Assembly: GCA_927910985.1 (NCBI GenBank) | Contig: CAKMOP010000063.1 | Coordinates: 1 to 6,125, forward strand | Source: an uncultured Porphyromonas sp. | GTDB taxonomy: Bacteria > Bacteroidota > Bacteroidia > Bacteroidales > Porphyromonadaceae | Length of the DNA: 6,125 nt | Direction of reading: 5' to 3' | Shown: positions 1 to 5,720 of the stretch, piece after piece | Layout of the letters: the number at the start of each line of letters is the position of its first letter | Numbering within the stretch: the stretch's first letter is position 1 | Translations under genes and position numbers: made by a program | The notes under the pieces: generated by a model | What the model was told of the DNA's origin: nothing | The model's database searches: none | What the model saw: only the letters and a program-made list of their open reading frames with translations

Positions 1-30
1 GGCCACAAGGGCTATGGTCTTGGTCTGCAT
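1..30 (-). CDS. Start of an unidentified gene (first 10 codons only)
   Basis: An ATG at 30-28 on the minus strand opens a frame that reads MQTKTIALVA and runs off the left edge of the window. It begins six bases after the TAA stop of the acetyltransferase gene, on the same strand. That spacing is typical of the next gene in an operon. The hydrophobic run IALVA after a short basic lead would fit the first beta strand of a nucleotide-binding fold or the start of a signal peptide, but ten residues are too few to name a family. The existence of the gene is inferred from the tight spacing and the ATG alone. Confidence 0.45.
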   Translation of the reverse strand, partial: MQTKTIALVA

Positions 31-36
31 AGATGC

Positions 37-675
37 TTATTGGGGTGAAGTCTGGGGGACGTGATGGAGAGTTCCTTCGTCGGTATGCTTGTAGACGATG
101 CGGTGGATCTCACGAGTGATCTGATCGAAGAGCGCAGCGTCAAGGCTCTTCGAGGAGAGAAGAAGGAGGTCTACCCACGGTAGGCCAGTGCTGTAAGGAG
201 GCTGGCGATAGGCAAAGGGCTGAGGAAGGAGTCCGAAGCGTGCGTAGAAGGTAAGTCGTCGCTCCGCCATAGGACTGTAGCCAGCAGGCTCACATTCTAA
301 GACGATGGGCAGCTCATCATCATACTTGTGATGCAGGAGCTCGATGACCTGACTGCCTATACCTTGGCCACGGAGCTCGGGATCGATGACGAGGTACTCG
401 AAGTAGTGGCACGAAGGCAGCTCCCAGCCGATGACCAGACCGATGGCTTCATTGCTGAGGGTGACGAGCCACGAGACGTGCTCGCAGTCGCGTGAGGAGA
501 AGATGTCTTCCCACTGGCGACGCTCTTCGGGCGGAAACGCAGCTTCGTAGATGGGACGTAGGTGGGCAGGAGGTTCTTGCCCCAAGTCAGGATGGAGATC
601 TCCAGTGTAGGCATAGGGGATGCTTAGCGCGAGTAGCGACGTGGATAGCGCAGGAGGATGGATAAGAGGGCACAT
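37..675 (-). CDS. GNAT-family N-acetyltransferase
   Basis: This encodes a predicted cytoplasmic acetyl-CoA-dependent N-acetyltransferase of 212 residues; the acceptor is unknown. The GNAT core is clear. A helix with AAFPPEERRQW (45-55) is followed by strand VSWLVTLSNEAIGLVIGWE and then motif A, YLVIDPELRGQGIGSQVIELL (94-114), in which RGQGIG (102-107) is the pyrophosphate-binding loop. A late Tyr-containing segment, RRLTFYARFGLL (139-150), matches GNAT motif B. FPPEERR at the front is a common feature of Bacteroidota members. The only ATG start, at 675, lies 52 bp inside the upstream antiporter gene. GGGAGG directly abuts the ATG with no spacing and so is probably not a functional ribosome site. 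The only later start-like codon before the domain is TTG at 585-583, which would remove the probable first beta strand (SIPYAYTG, 18-25). I therefore keep the ATG, with moderate confidence. The gene has no promoter of its own and is probably co-transcribed with the antiporter gene. Confidence 0.85.
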   Translation of the reverse strand: MCPLIHPPALSTSLLALSIPYAYTGDLHPDLGQEPPAHLRPIYEAAFPPEERRQWEDIFSSRDCEHVSWLVTLSNEAIGLVIGWELPSCHYFEYLVIDPELRGQGIGSQVIELLHHKYDDELPIVLECEPAGYSPMAERRLTFYARFGLLPQPFAYRQPPYSTGLPWVDLLLLSSKSLDAALFDQITREIHRIVYKHTDEGTLHHVPQTSPQ

Positions 676-1931
676 CCTCCCATGATGAAGGGATAGTAGA
701 GGTGCGGAATGATATCGATCGGCGATACCCCAGCGAGCTTGGAGGCTAAGAGGAGCTGCGCTCCGTAGGGGATGACGCCCTGGACGAAGCAGGAGAAGGT
801 GTCGAGGATACTGGCAGTCTTGCGTGGGTCGAGGTCATACTTCTTCGTGATCTCGCGCGAGACCTTCCCTGTAGTGAGGATGGCGATGGTATTGTTAGCC
901 GTGCAGATATTCGCCACGGAGACGAGGGTTGCGATGGCGAGTTCGGCACCGCGCTTGCCGTTGATCCCCCGTGTGAGGTGACCAAGGAGGTAATCGATAC
1001 CACCGTTGTAGCGGATGAGCTCCAGCATACCTCCAGCCATCAGCGTCACGATGATGAGCTCGCCCATACCCGTGATGCCGCTACCCAGCGCACCTATCCA
1101 GTCCCAGGCTGGTAGCGACCCCGAGCCAAGCCCGACAGCTCCACAGGAGAGGATACCGAGGGTGAGCACGGTGAGTACGTTCACGCCAGCGACGGCAGAG
1201 ATGAGGACGAGGAGGTAGGGGAGGGTAAGTAGGAAGGAGCCTTCGCTTGAAGGGCGTACGGCTGGTAGCTCCAGACCAACGACGAAGTACAGACCGAGGG
1301 CGATGAGGGCAGCAGGGAGGACGATGGCGATGTTGGCACGGAACTTATCCTTCATACTACAGCCCTGTGTGCGTGTCGCTGCAATGGTTGTATCGGAGAT
1401 GAACGAGAGGTTGTCCCCGAAGAATGCCCCACCCGTGACGACGGCAGCCACGTAGGCATCGGATAGTCCAAGGCTCTCGCCGAGCCCGAGGGCAATGGGA
1501 ACAAGGGCCACGACCGTGCCGACACTCGTGCCTATGGAGAGGGAGATGAAGCAGGAGGCGAGGAAAAGTCCTGGGAGTAAGAGGGAGGAGGGTAGGAGTG
1601 AGAGGATGAGATTGACCGTAGCATCAATCGCTCCCATACTCTTTGCTCCCGTAGCGAAGGCTCCAGCGAGGACGAAGATCCAGATCATCAAGAGGATGTT
1701 GGAGTCGGATGCCCCGTGCGAATACTGGCGGATACGCTCCTCGAGTTTGATACCACGTGTGATGGCGACGGCATAGATTGATGCCACAGTAAAGGCCACC
1801 GTGATGGGCATCTTGTAGAAGTCACCTGCCCAGATCGAGGTGAGAAGATAGACGGCGAGGAAGACGATGAGGGGGCTCAGCCCGAACCAACCCCAGCGCT
1901 TGGGTGAAAATGTAGTGTGGTCTTGCTGCAT
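624..1931 (-). CDS. nhaC: NhaC-family Na+/H+ antiporter (integral membrane protein)
   Basis: This encodes a 435-residue polytopic inner-membrane protein of the NhaC family (Na_H_antiporter Pfam family). It is expected to exchange Na+ for H+, though some relatives carry organic substrates, so the substrate is a family-level inference. About ten to twelve hydrophobic segments are visible, including residues 15-35, 42-58, 79-96, 118-150, 158-175, 200-222, 233-262, 285-303, 328-350 and 410-428. The signature region GGAFFGDNLSFISDTT (167-182), with Asp173 and Asp180 in a membrane context, is followed by an R-T-Q-G-C-S-M-K-D-K loop. A second conserved re-entrant-like stretch is TANNTIAIL (344-352). 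I chose the ATG at 1931 (MQQDHTTF). The frame is open back to 1979, but those 16 codons would cover the inverted repeat next to the promoter and the start of the likely transcript. The 3' end overlaps the acetyltransferase gene. The symbol reflects the family and not tested function. Confidence 0.88.
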   Translation of the reverse strand: MQQDHTTFSPKRWGWFGLSPLIVFLAVYLLTSIWAGDFYKMPITVAFTVASIYAVAITRGIKLEERIRQYSHGASDSNILLMIWIFVLAGAFATGAKSMGAIDATVNLILSLLPSSLLLPGLFLASCFISLSIGTSVGTVVALVPIALGLGESLGLSDAYVAAVVTGGAFFGDNLSFISDTTIAATRTQGCSMKDKFRANIAIVLPAALIALGLYFVVGLELPAVRPSSEGSFLLTLPYLLVLISAVAGVNVLTVLTLGILSCGAVGLGSGSLPAWDWIGALGSGITGMGELIIVTLMAGGMLELIRYNGGIDYLLGHLTRGINGKRGAELAIATLVSVANICTANNTIAILTTGKVSREITKKYDLDPRKTASILDTFSCFVQGVIPYGAQLLLASKLAGVSPIDIIPHLYYPFIMGGCALLSILLRYPRRYSR

Positions 1932-1962
1932 ACAGTGTGGAAATAAAGGGGGCGGATAGTCC

Positions 1963-1989
1963 GTGCAACTCCCTTGCACAGTGGTGCAA
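1963..1989 (-). promoter_or_regulatory. Three alternating GTGCAA half-sites over the antiporter promoter
   Basis: GTGCAA (1963-1968), its complement TTGCAC (1974-1979) and GTGCAA again (1984-1989) alternate with spacers of 5 and 4 bases, so their starts are 11 and 10 bp apart, about one helical turn. The last copy overlaps the -7 element of the antiporter promoter. In the leftward transcript the first two would form a 6-bp hairpin with a GGGAG loop, at or very near the 5' end. The positioning suggests an operator or a 5' RNA hairpin. This is inference; no regulator is encoded nearby. Confidence 0.4.
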
Positions 1990-1994
1990 AGGTA
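1987..1994 (-). promoter_or_regulatory. Bacteroidota -7 promoter element of the antiporter operon
   Basis: On the minus strand these bases read TACCTTTG, a full match to the Bacteroidota housekeeping -7 consensus TAnnTTTG. Transcription would start roughly at 1980-1982, giving a leader of about 50 bases before the ATG at 1931. No good -33 TTG element is seen at the usual distance. The extended match TACCTTTGCACC is identical to the one before manA (5663-5674). Confidence 0.65.
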
Positions 1995-2037
1995 CGTATT
2001 CTATTTCGACTTCCTTAGGGCTAAGTACCAGCCAAAT

Positions 2038-2080
2038 ACAGCATGCCCCGCTCCTCGGTCAGAGAGGCGGGGCATGCTGT
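2038..2080 (-). terminator. Hairpin terminator after the DUF4836 gene
   Basis: The arm at 2038-2051 (ACAGCATGCCCCGC) is perfectly complementary to 2067-2080, giving a 14-bp GC-rich stem. Three further pairs (2054-2056 with 2062-2064) extend inside it, leaving a GGTCA loop. It begins 41 bases after the stop codon of the leftward lipoprotein gene and lies upstream of the antiporter promoter, exactly where a transcription end is needed. The bases following the stem on the minus strand (TATTTGG) form only a short, broken T-run, so termination may be incomplete or protein-assisted. A transcript-stabilising hairpin is the alternative. Confidence 0.65.
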
Positions 2081-2120
2081 GGGGGTGCGCTCCGTGTAGA
2101 GGAGTGCTAATAGTAAGGGC

Positions 2121-3788
2121 TTATTGTAGGGCTGCGAAGAGGTCTACGAGCGTCTTCAGCGAGTTCTCCTTCGAGTCAATCTTCAGGCTCATCTTACCAT
2201 CGAAATTGGTAGCCGTGAAGCTCAGGGACTGGAGGACGTGGAAGGCCTTGGCCTTCTCGCCGATGAACATCTGGAGCAGATCAGAGGTAGGAGCCGTCGT
2301 CAGGAGCTTCTTCAGGTCGATGTAGCAGAAGCTGTTGCCCTTCTTGAGCGAGCTGTATTCGCTGTGCTTCGTGAAGTTCTCACCCGACGTCTTGAAGAGC
2401 TGTTCTCTACCCATCCCGCCATAGGCCAGATAGGTCACACCGTCTTGGTAGCCGAAGAAGAAGGGATCTTCCGCATTGCGATAGCGGTGCTCACCACCAT
2501 CCTTGACGTATTTGCCAGAGTGCTCCTTCTCAGCCTGCTGGTAGAGCATATCCACGAGCGTAGCATCCTTCGTCTTGAGGTAGCCTACGAGGCCGAAGTC
2601 AGACTGCTCCGCATTGATGTGGGGGAAGGTGAAGGCAATCTCTTCTCCGAGGGTGGGGACGATAGCTTCGATGTCGACGCCTTCCTCCTTGAGCTTCGAG
2701 AGTGTTTCCTTGAGGGTAGGGAGCTTGCTGTAGTGCTCGAGGAGCTTCTGTGCGCTGATCGTAGCAGCAGCGGTCATATAGCTATCCTTGGGGAGGTACT
2801 TCACGAGGTCATCCTGTACGGACTTGGGAGAGACTTCCTCGGCGAGCTTCTTGAGCTTCTTGAGGATCTCCTTGTCTTCGCTACCATAGGTCATGGTACC
2901 CACGACTTCGCCCGTCTCGAAGGAGACGGAGTAGAGCATGTAGCACTTCTTCATATCGATGCCATCGAAGTTGGTGGCATCCGAAAGGCCTACAATGTTC
3001 TCAGTCATTGATTTGCCATAGCTGGAGTCCAGGAACTTTGCCATCGAGAGGACACCGCGGATATCGCCCTTCTGGTCCTCGAGGTCACGGAAGGCTGGGG
3101 TAGCTACATAGCTCTTGTCCTTGGTCTGGCTGAGGTACTGCTTAGCGAGCTGCTTCGTCTCTTTGATGGTCGACTCGCTGGTGTTGAGGGAGATGAAGGC
3201 CTTGTCATTGAAGGCGTAGAGCTTGACATTCCCAGAGACATGGTAGGTAGAGATCGAGGGCTGGTGAGCTGTCGTGTCGCTGGTCTCTTTGATGACGTCG
3301 TACTCACTCTCATCATATTCGACATCTTTAGGCTCGGTGGAGTCTTCGTCGATATCAAAGAAAATGCCGTCCTCGGCCTTGAGAGCTGCAACATCCTTGT
3401 TGCGGAACTTACGGAGCTTATTCACGCAGGCCTCGAGCTTGCTCTTGTCATCGACACGCAGGAGGTAGCCGAGGCTGACCTTTTCGTTGGAGAAGAGGAA
3501 GACGGGGCTTGTGAGGTCGACACCGCTCTTGCTGGGGTTTTGGATGAGCTCCTTGTAGTAGGCTTCGGCCTCCTCGCTGTCGCTCAGCATCTCGGTGAGA
3601 CGCTTCTGTAGCTCGCCATCCTTACTGTTGGTGACGCCGGCTTTCTTGGCCATAGACTTGATGTCGAAGGAGCATACCGAGAAGGCGTCAGCTGGTAGTG
3701 CATTCTTGTACGCATCATCTTTGCTACAGCTCGTCAGGGAGAGGAACAGGACGGATAAGAGGAAGAAGCAGTGTTTGATTTGTCTCAT
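2121..3788 (-). CDS. DUF4836 family lipoprotein, probably surface-exposed
   Basis: This encodes a 555-residue secreted lipoprotein that I assign to DUF4836, a Bacteroidota family with no established function. The assignment rests on overall layout: an opening LPADAFSVCSFDIKSMAKKAG after the signal, SPVFLF and LGYLLRVDD segments, and a repeat of the same theme in the second half (YLPKDSYMTAAATISAQKLLEHY, 331-353). The signal peptide is residues 1-20 with lipobox LTS-Cys21. The mature end, Cys-Ser-Lys-Asp-Asp, resembles the acidic lipoprotein export signal that sends Bacteroidota lipoproteins to the outer face of the outer membrane. An acidic, low-complexity segment at 145-164 (DIDEDSTEPKDVEYDESEYD) interrupts the first half and is probably a flexible loop. 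The start is well supported because the signal peptide begins at the ATG. The gene appears monocistronic, between a promoter at 3831-3838 and a hairpin at 2038-2080. The family call is from memory of sequence style and is not verified by a search. Confidence 0.8.
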   Translation of the reverse strand: MRQIKHCFFLLSVLFLSLTSCSKDDAYKNALPADAFSVCSFDIKSMAKKAGVTNSKDGELQKRLTEMLSDSEEAEAYYKELIQNPSKSGVDLTSPVFLFSNEKVSLGYLLRVDDKSKLEACVNKLRKFRNKDVAALKAEDGIFFDIDEDSTEPKDVEYDESEYDVIKETSDTTAHQPSISTYHVSGNVKLYAFNDKAFISLNTSESTIKETKQLAKQYLSQTKDKSYVATPAFRDLEDQKGDIRGVLSMAKFLDSSYGKSMTENIVGLSDATNFDGIDMKKCYMLYSVSFETGEVVGTMTYGSEDKEILKKLKKLAEEVSPKSVQDDLVKYLPKDSYMTAAATISAQKLLEHYSKLPTLKETLSKLKEEGVDIEAIVPTLGEEIAFTFPHINAEQSDFGLVGYLKTKDATLVDMLYQQAEKEHSGKYVKDGGEHRYRNAEDPFFFGYQDGVTYLAYGGMGREQLFKTSGENFTKHSEYSSLKKGNSFCYIDLKKLLTTAPTSDLLQMFIGEKAKAFHVLQSLSFTATNFDGKMSLKIDSKENSLKTLVDLFAALQ

Positions 3789-3830
3789 AAGCGTGTGCTT
3801 TATTATTTGTTATTACGTGCTTACATGCTA

Positions 3831-3838
3831 CAAATATA
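3831..3838 (-). promoter_or_regulatory. Bacteroidota -7 promoter element of the DUF4836 gene
   Basis: On the minus strand these bases read TATATTTG, matching TAnnTTTG. The element is 42 bases before the ATG at 3788, which predicts a leader of about 35 bases. The leader is A-rich just before the start (AATAATAAAG), as is usual for Bacteroidota genes without a Shine-Dalgarno site. A TTTG at 3851-3848 is too close to serve as a normal -33 element. Confidence 0.6.
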
Positions 3839-4012
3839 TGTATAACCCAAAAATGCCGATGCTTCATGGGTGGAATGTGCATTTACTAAGGAGGCACACC
3901 CTTCGCCCTCCGTCTTAACGCCTTGCGATTACCGCATGCTGCAAAGTCTCCAGTAGTCTATCTTCCAGAGGAGTAAGAAGGGTGATATCGATGCTTGCGG
4001 TAGGGTGGTGTC

Positions 4013-4114
4013 AACCAATATAGGTTGACGCTACGACCAATATAGGTCTCGGCGTGGAGCAATATAGGTCAATGTGCTGACCTATATTGGTTAGGTCGGT
4101 GACCAATATAGGTT
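4013..4114. repeat. Five-copy array of a 14-bp imperfect palindrome with exact 22-bp period
   Basis: Copies lie at 4013-4026, 4035-4048, 4057-4070, 4079-4092 and 4101-4114. They read AACCAATATAGGTT, GACCAATATAGGTC, GAGCAATATAGGTC, GACCTATATTGGTT (the inverse orientation) and GACCAATATAGGTT. Every unit is 14 bp and every spacer is 8 bp with unrelated sequence, so centres are 22 bp apart without exception. The arms (RACC/GGTY) are complementary around a near-symmetric AATATA core. Copy 1 extends the symmetry to TCAACC/GGTTGA (4011-4028). The outermost arm base changes together on both sides between copies 1 and 2. A spacing of about two helical turns would put all sites on one DNA face, which suggests cooperative binding of a dimeric protein. 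It lies 80 bp upstream of the dgt -7 element and 174 bp from that of the lipoprotein gene. A minisatellite inside a small non-autonomous element is the main alternative. Confidence 0.9.
4060..4089. repeat. Perfect 12-bp inverted repeat formed by array copies 3 and 4
   Basis: Because the fourth unit is flipped, CAATATAGGTCA (4060-4071) is perfectly complementary to TGACCTATATTG (4078-4089), with a 6-base loop ATGTGC. The stem is AT-rich and has no T-run after it on either strand, so it is not a typical terminator. It could extrude as a cruciform or fold in RNA if the region is transcribed, or may simply follow from unit inversion. Confidence 0.8.
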
Positions 4115-4194
4115 CGTACCGCATAGGTATATCTGTGGGGGCTTTCTGCTTGCACAGATTCGCTCGTGGTGCGTGTTAAAGCCCTTAGAAACAC

Positions 4195-4202
4195 TACCTT
4201 TG
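4195..4202 (+). promoter_or_regulatory. Bacteroidota -7 promoter element of dgt
   Basis: TACCTTTG matches TAnnTTTG and lies 59 bases before the chosen dgt ATG at 4262, predicting a leader of about 50 bases. The presence of the promoter here argues against the longer open frame that begins at 4166, upstream of the element. A short inverted repeat GTGTT/AACAC (4173-4177 and 4190-4194) abuts the element on its upstream side. No clear -33 TTG was found. Confidence 0.62.
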
Positions 4203-4261
4203 TGATATCAACTATTCGTATATCGGGCTGGTATCCCCTGCTCGTCACCGTCCTCAAGCTA

Positions 4262-5601
4262 ATGAATTGGACTCAACTACTCTCTGACCGCCGCTTAGGG
4301 GCTACACGCACCGAGCGCCCTCAGTCGCGAGGCTGGGCGCGAAGCGACTTTGAGCGAGATTATGACCGCTTGGTCTTCTCGCCTGCCTTCCGCCGCCTGC
4401 AGAATAAGACGCAGGTCTTTCCCCTGCCAGGGAATATCTTCGTGCACAACCGCCTGACGCATAGCCTCGAGGTGAGTTGCTTGGGTCGTTCGCTGGGGAA
4501 TATCGTCGGGGAGGTGCTCTCGGAGCGTTATCCTTATGACCGTGAGACGCCCTTCCGCTCAGGGATTAGTGCCATCGTTAGCGCAGCGTGTCTGGCGCAC
4601 GATATGGGAAATCCTCCCTTCGGGCACAGCGGTGAGCGCGCCATCGGTGCCTACTTCAGCGAAGGGGCAGGGAAGCGCTGGGAGTCCTTCGTTCGTGCTG
4701 AGGGTGGTCGCTGGGAGGATTTCCTCTTCTTCGAGGGGAATGCGAATGCCTTCCGCCTCTTGACGCATCAGTTCCGTGGTCGCCGTCCCGGAGGATTTGC
4801 CCTGACTTATAGCACGGTGGCGAGTATCGTGAAGTATCCGTACAGCAGTTTACTCTCGGGAGGGAAGAGTAAGTTCGGCTTCTTCGTGACCGAAGAGGAG
4901 ACGATGCAGGAGGTGGCCGAGGAGTTAGGACTTATTCGTCGCACGACCTCAGCTCTGAGCTATGCACGGCATCCCTTGGTCTACCTCGTGGAGGCAGCGG
5001 ATGATATCTGCTACCAGATTATGGATATTGAGGACGCTGCAAAGCTCCATATCCTGAGTCGTGAGGAGGCTCAGGACTTGCTCTCGGCGTTCTTCAGTGA
5101 GGACGAACTGAGGGAAGTGCAGCAGGGCCTTCGCCTCATCGCTGACCCAACGAGCAGACGGCTTACCTGCGCTCCAAGGTCATCAACCTCTTAGTGGAGG
5201 AGGCTGCTGGGATCTTCCTCGATGCGGAGCAATCGCTCCTCTCGGGGACGTTTGAGGGCAGCCTTATTCATCACCTCTCTCCACGCACTAAGGCAGCCTA
5301 TGAGGCTTGTAGTCAGACGGCCTACGCACGTATCTATCGGGCGCGCGAAGTGGTGGATGTCGAGCTGGCAGGGCATCGTATCTTCACCGCCCTCTTAGAC
5401 CAGCTGCTCGAGGCGCAGCTTCACCCCGACTACCAGTATAGCCGCACGCTGCTGAGCCGTGTAAGTAGCCAGTATGAGATGGAGCGCCCCACGATGTATG
5501 GCCGTATCCAGAGTGCGCTGGACTATATCTCAGGGATGACCGACATCTACGCCCTCGACCTCTATCGCCGCATCACGGGGATGAACCTCCCCGCCGTGTA
5601 G
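4262..5601 (+). pseudogene. dgt: dGTP triphosphohydrolase (dGTPase), split by a one-base frameshift
   Basis: The intact product would be a cytoplasmic HD-domain enzyme that hydrolyses dGTP (or other dNTPs) to deoxynucleoside and triphosphate, controlling dNTP pools. The start MNWTQLLSDRRLG is typical of Bacteroidota members. Family motifs include RRLQNKTQVF (44-53), metal-binding His67 in RLTHSLEV, His113-Asp114 in CLAHDMGNPPFGHSGE with His122 and Glu125, EGNANAFR (158-165), and Asp247/Asp248 in VEAADDICYQ. After Thr297 (codon 5150-5152) the frame shifts and stops at 5194, giving 310 residues. The homologous sequence continues in another frame from 5152 to the TAG at 5599-5601, starting EQTAYLRSKVINLL and ending with YISGMTDIYALDLYRRITG. 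Restoring a single G after 5152 gives DPTEQTAYLRSK and one frame of 446 residues, a normal family length. No other damage is visible, so this is a very recent mutation, a sequencing or assembly error, or, less likely, recoding. The shortened product keeps the HD residues but lacks the C-terminal third. Confidence 0.88.
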
Positions 5602-5662
5602 CCCTTTCACTCCCTTCGCGCGCGCATACCTATTATATATAGAGCGTAGAGGGGATAATGAC

Positions 5663-5670
5663 TACCTTTG
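5663..5670 (+). promoter_or_regulatory. Bacteroidota -7 promoter element of manA
   Basis: TACCTTTG, extended as TACCTTTGCACC, matches TAnnTTTG and is identical over 12 bases to the antiporter promoter. It is 50 bases before the ATG at 5721. This makes manA a separate transcription unit from dgt, although no clear terminator hairpin is seen in 5602-5662, which holds only an alternating CGCGCGCG run and an AT-rich TATTATATATAG stretch. Confidence 0.65.
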
Positions 5671-5720
5671 CACCGTCAGCAGACAATCCGCATATATCCC
5701 CACGATATCATACATTCATT

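Larger units (their letters stand above)
3789..4261. other. Divergent intergenic region, 473 bp
   Basis: No convincing gene was found on either strand between the leftward lipoprotein gene and rightward dgt. The frames open here are short and unlike known proteins. The contents are the lipoprotein promoter at the left, about 170 bp without recognisable signals apart from scattered TACCGCA/TGCGGTA words, the 22-bp-period array (4013-4114), and the dgt promoter with a leader of about 50 bases. The word TACCGCAT occurs at 3930-3937 and again at 4117-4124, and its complement TGCGGTA lies at 3996-4002, so related words flank the array on both sides. No tRNA-like or riboswitch-like fold was recognised. 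Confidence 0.7.

Noticed and set aside
1932..1979. Longer antiporter start giving 16 extra residues
   Set aside because: The extension covers the likely 5' leader and the GTGCAA inverted repeat, and the Pro/Cys-rich sequence is not membrane-protein-like. The ATG at 1931 is better placed.
2238..3011. Plus-strand 257-residue open frame opposite the DUF4836 gene
   Set aside because: It is an antisense shadow rich in Leu, Glu and Val caused by the codon bias of the real gene, with no recognisable domain and no promoter.
4013..4114. CRISPR array
   Set aside because: The repeats are 14 bp and the spacers only 8 bp, the orientation is mixed, and no cas genes are nearby. This does not fit any CRISPR architecture.
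4013..4114. Replication origin iterons
   Set aside because: The phased repeats resemble iterons, but no initiator gene, DnaA box such as TTATCCACA or AT-rich melting region was found beside them.
4069..4257. Minus-strand 62-residue open frame over the array and dgt leader
   Set aside because: It runs through the phased repeats and the dgt promoter, has no recognisable protein features, and is best explained as chance.
4166..4261. N-terminal extension of the dGTPase from an upstream ATG/GTG
   Set aside because: The extra 32 residues span the TACCTTTG promoter element and do not resemble the family start; MNWTQLL at 4262 does.
5194..5601. Independent small gene starting at GTG 5194
   Set aside because: The sequence is the C-terminal third of the dGTPase, and homologous sequence continues upstream of this codon in the same frame back to 5152. 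It is a frameshift product, not a separate gene.
5602..5640. Terminator after dgt
   Set aside because: CGCGCGCG is self-complementary, but there is no proper stem-loop with a T-run, so I do not call one.
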